From Flavobacterium gawalongense (GTDB lineage: Bacteria > Bacteroidota > Bacteroidia > Flavobacteriales > Flavobacteriaceae): 63,136 bases of DNA. How positions within the stretch are numbered: position 1 is the first letter of the stretch; every line of letters begins with the position of its first letter. The stretch covers positions 1-63,136 of the forward strand of contig NZ_VJZP01000025.1 in assembly GCF_007097265.1 (NCBI RefSeq), given 5' to 3'. Below are positions 60,885 through 63,136 of the stretch, in pieces. A model generated the notes under the pieces. It was given only the letters and a program-made list of their open reading frames with translations. It was not told the origin of the DNA and made no database searches. Both the position numbers and the translations under genes were made by a program.

Positions 60885-62653
60885 GAGCATTAAATTATAA
60901 ATATATCATTTATCCATTTCTTACTATTCTTATAAGCGGGTTTATGTTTTATTGTTTTCCTCCTTTTTTTCCTGATTATTTTGGGATTGAAAATTATACA
61001 AAAACATACGAACTTTTTAATTTGATTATTAGTTCGCTTGTCTCTCTTATGGGGATTTACATTACAGTTTCTCTTGTTGCGTATGAATTTTTTAAACAAA
61101 AATCGGGAGTTGATTTCCATAAATCCTTTTTGATAAATCCATTAAGCGCATATTATATCAGTTTTTCGGTACTAACAATAATTGTAGCATTTTTATCAAG
61201 CATAATAATTTCTACCCAAAATCTATCATCTAATGAAATTTCGATTGTTTATCTTAATATAATCCTTTTTGTTTCGATCATATTGTTTCTTATTCCAGTT
61301 GCATTTAATCTGTTTTCATCTTTGAAACCTGAAAAATTAGCTTCCGATGAAATTGACAAAATTGATTGCAAATCAATTTTTATAAACAATAATGGAATTA
61401 GCGACATAGATAAATCGGTAGAAATTTTTGAAAATGACCATCTGATAAAAGTAACTAATATTGCTATTGCATTGATTAGTGTTTCTGAAAGTGTCAAAGC
61501 ACAGTTAATTATCAGAAAAGTAACAGTTAAATTATCTAATCTCATTATTGATGAAAAAAATCAAAAAAGCAAAGAATATATAATTGAACGATTAATATCT
61601 TTTTACATTAAAGTCATTGATTTTTCTTTACTTCAACCAAATAATGCTGGAATATTAAGAGGTATTTGGAATTCAATAGAAAGTATGTATTTTGATTTAA
61701 TTGAAAAAAAAGAAACTTCATCCCATTATGAGAAATTTAGAGAGAAGTTCTTTGAAAGATTCATTAATCGATTATTTACATATAATAAAGAGGAGGAAAT
61801 TATTGAGGGTATAGAAACTATTAAAAATATCATACAAAATCAGGTGCTATTAAATATGCCTGAGGATAAAAAAATAATTCATTTATATAGTTTTATAAAT
61901 GAATTAGAGCCTAATTTTAAAAATTTTGATGATTACTCGGATATAGAAATTAAAGATTCTGAACATTGGCGGGAAATTGTAATTGGATTTTTTGATGTAT
62001 TTTCAATTATCATAAACAAATCGATAACGTCAAAAAATCTGGATATATTAAATACCTGTTTTAAAAAATTAGAAGAGTTGAGTTTTCAAATTTATCTTAA
62101 AGAAATCGGAAAATACAAGTCCACTTTTCTTCATATTAAAATTGCAACAAAGATTTCTGATTACACTTACCGTGCTTTTGAAAAGAATGTTTTTGAGGAA
62201 GGAATTGATGCAAAAAATACATTGCCTTTACATCTTGAAATGCTTATTAAAAGCGAAGAAATTTCATCAAGAACGGTTTTGCAGAAATATTGCTATTTGC
62301 TAATTTATTTACAAAAGATAAATAAATTGGATAGATGGTTTATAGGTGGTATTAAAATGAATGATTTCATGGTGTCGGAAGGCGAATTAGGACGTATTGC
62401 AAGAAGATGTGCTTATGCTTATAATGAAAACAAAAACATACAAAATTGCCTAGATGATTGTATAGAGACTTATGTTATTCTAAAAAAATATTATGAATCA
62501 TATAAAAATGATAATTTCGACTTATACATAGTTATAAAAGAAAGGATTAGTGCAATTTTAGAAATTTTGTTGAAATGTAATGTAGAAAATGAAAAACTTA
62601 CTGAAAGATTAAAAACTCAAATAGAAGGTTTTAAAAATAAAGAAGATTATTGA
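60881..62653 (+). CDS. Membrane protein of unknown family, coupled to the type IIG gene
   Basis: A 590-aa protein with four N-terminal membrane helices (about residues 8-28, 45-68, 88-112 and 122-146), followed by a ~440-residue cytosolic, mostly helical domain with no recognised motif. The start ATG overlaps the TGA of the restriction gene (ATGA), strongly suggesting translational coupling. Such coupling to a defence gene suggests a shared role. I know no family; a weak likeness to other double-helix-pair membrane proteins is not enough to name it. AT-rich like the specificity region. Confidence 0.8.
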   Translation: MRALNYKYIIYPFLTILISGFMFYCFPPFFPDYFGIENYTKTYELFNLIISSLVSLMGIYITVSLVAYEFFKQKSGVDFHKSFLINPLSAYYISFSVLTIIVAFLSSIIISTQNLSSNEISIVYLNIILFVSIILFLIPVAFNLFSSLKPEKLASDEIDKIDCKSIFINNNGISDIDKSVEIFENDHLIKVTNIAIALISVSESVKAQLIIRKVTVKLSNLIIDEKNQKSKEYIIERLISFYIKVIDFSLLQPNNAGILRGIWNSIESMYFDLIEKKETSSHYEKFREKFFERFINRLFTYNKEEEIIEGIETIKNIIQNQVLLNMPEDKKIIHLYSFINELEPNFKNFDDYSDIEIKDSEHWREIVIGFFDVFSIIINKSITSKNLDILNTCFKKLEELSFQIYLKEIGKYKSTFLHIKIATKISDYTYRAFEKNVFEEGIDAKNTLPLHLEMLIKSEEISSRTVLQKYCYLLIYLQKINKLDRWFIGGIKMNDFMVSEGELGRIARRCAYAYNENKNIQNCLDDCIETYVILKKYYESYKNDNFDLYIVIKERISAILEILLKCNVENEKLTERLKTQIEGFKNKEDY

Positions 62654-62759
62654 CTAGACCAATTAAGTTAGACTAGCTCTCCGAAATCTCAAGACTTCGA
62701 AGTAATAAAGCAAAAGATAAAATGGAGTATGAATTGAATACCAAGGATATTAGGATAGT

Positions 62760-62900
62760 TTAGAAAAGTTAAAGAAGTCCGTTTGTCATTCCGACGAAGG
62801 AGGAATCACATAAAGCTGGAGCGTAAAGTAAAAATGGTGTATCATTCCCCCGAAGTCAGTGTTGACAAAAGAAGTATCGGAATGAAAGAAAGCATTATAA
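62760..62900. repeat. Dispersed GTCATTCCGACGAAGGAGGAATC repeat fragments
   Basis: GTCATTCCGACGAAGGAGGAATC at about 62788-62810, CATTCCCCCGAAGTCAGTG near 62844, and GTATCGGAATGAAAG near 62873 are GC-rich units that look like a dispersed Bacteroidetes repeat, often found near GIY-YIG genes. No ORF. Confidence 0.5.
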
Positions 62901-62911
62901 TGACATAAACT

Positions 62912-63082
62912 TGTAAAAATATTATTGAATTTACAGAGGGTTATCATAGCTATTATGTTTATATTATTACGAATAAGTATAGCTCAACCTATTATATTGG
63001 AATGACAAATAAATTAGGGGTAAGGTTGCAACAGCACAAAGAAAACATCGAAAAAGGAATTAACCCAACTTGCAGGGTTTAG
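62912..63082 (+). pseudogene. Truncated GIY-YIG nuclease domain protein
   Basis: A frame with no ATG reads FTEGYHSYYVYIITNKYSS, TYYIGMTNKLGVRLQQHKE, then NIEKGINPTCRV and a stop. The YVYI...YIG pair is the GIY-YIG motif, with the Arg (VRLQQH) and following His. Intact small GIY-YIG proteins are about 90-100 residues; here only ~56 exist and the catalytic Glu region is lost, so it is a remnant. Confidence 0.7.
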
Positions 63083-63136
63083 CCTGTGAACCATTGTTGA
63101 AAACGAGATTCTTGTTTGAGAAGTTCAGATTTGGGG

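Overview
This 63 kb window comes from a Bacteroidota chromosome, most likely Flavobacterium or a close Flavobacteriaceae relative. The DNA is AT-rich, and starts rarely have a Shine-Dalgarno sequence. Several promoters fit the Bacteroidetes pattern TTTG-N19-TAnnTTTG (fahA, tRNA-Arg). Family-typical genes include the DUF2520/KdsC/UbiA/Maf run, an N-succinylornithine-type arginine cluster, a bacillithiol-associated YtxJ, an MreB paralog and a TonB receptor. Short dispersed intergenic repeats are frequent.

Layout. 0.2-7.0 kb: DUF2520 protein, KdsC-like phosphatase, UbiA-family prenyltransferase, Maf, an MscS-like channel, an AI-2E-type permease and an Omp85-like outer-membrane protein. 7.1-9.9 kb: a duplicated two-gene module (A-B-A'-B'). 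A is a 105-aa membrane-tethered protein and B a 160-172-aa secreted protein. Both B genes carry a sigma-54-like promoter, and both second-copy genes have a ~160-bp inverted-repeat element sitting inside their terminator. 10-14.3 kb: PIG-L deacetylase, an unannotated 35-aa single-helix protein, and a sodium:solute symporter. 14.4-22.5 kb: housekeeping genes (DUF2911, HAD phosphatase, TcdA, TatD-type nuclease, DUF1684, MFS), a BlaI/M56 pair with two operator palindromes, and a 34-aa micro-ORF.

22.5-28.5 kb: apt, tRNA-Arg(ACG), then an accessory stretch: a MocR regulator with shared ATCTGTAT sites, an EamA exporter, a cupin and methyltransferase flanked by ~100-bp direct repeats, a second and GC-richer EamA exporter, and a decayed prolyl-tRNA deacylase. 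28.5-42.9 kb: an orphan mreB, a structured untranslated region with its own terminator, a TonB receptor, alcohol dehydrogenase, pentapeptide and GNAT genes, an AraC/response regulator/histidine kinase operon, miaE, glyA, fahA and a lipoprotein.

42.9-54.2 kb: the arginine/proline cluster GNAT-argG-argC-argD-proA-proB-argF'-argB-argE-argH. It follows a possible Arg-containing leader ORF and an antisense gene remnant. Many junctions overlap, others hold GC-rich palindromic or tandem repeats. ArgF' has Ser89 where the family sets acetyl versus succinyl specificity, which points to succinylated intermediates.

54.3-63.1 kb: ytxJ, clpB, and a terminal defence-like segment: a type IIG restriction-modification gene broken by a frameshift inside an AT-rich, apparently swapped specificity region, a translationally coupled membrane protein of unknown family, and a GIY-YIG nuclease remnant.

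The most interesting signals are the terminator-nested element with the duplicated A/B module, the micro-protein next to the symporter, the restriction gene with its coupled membrane partner, and the control region of the arginine operon.
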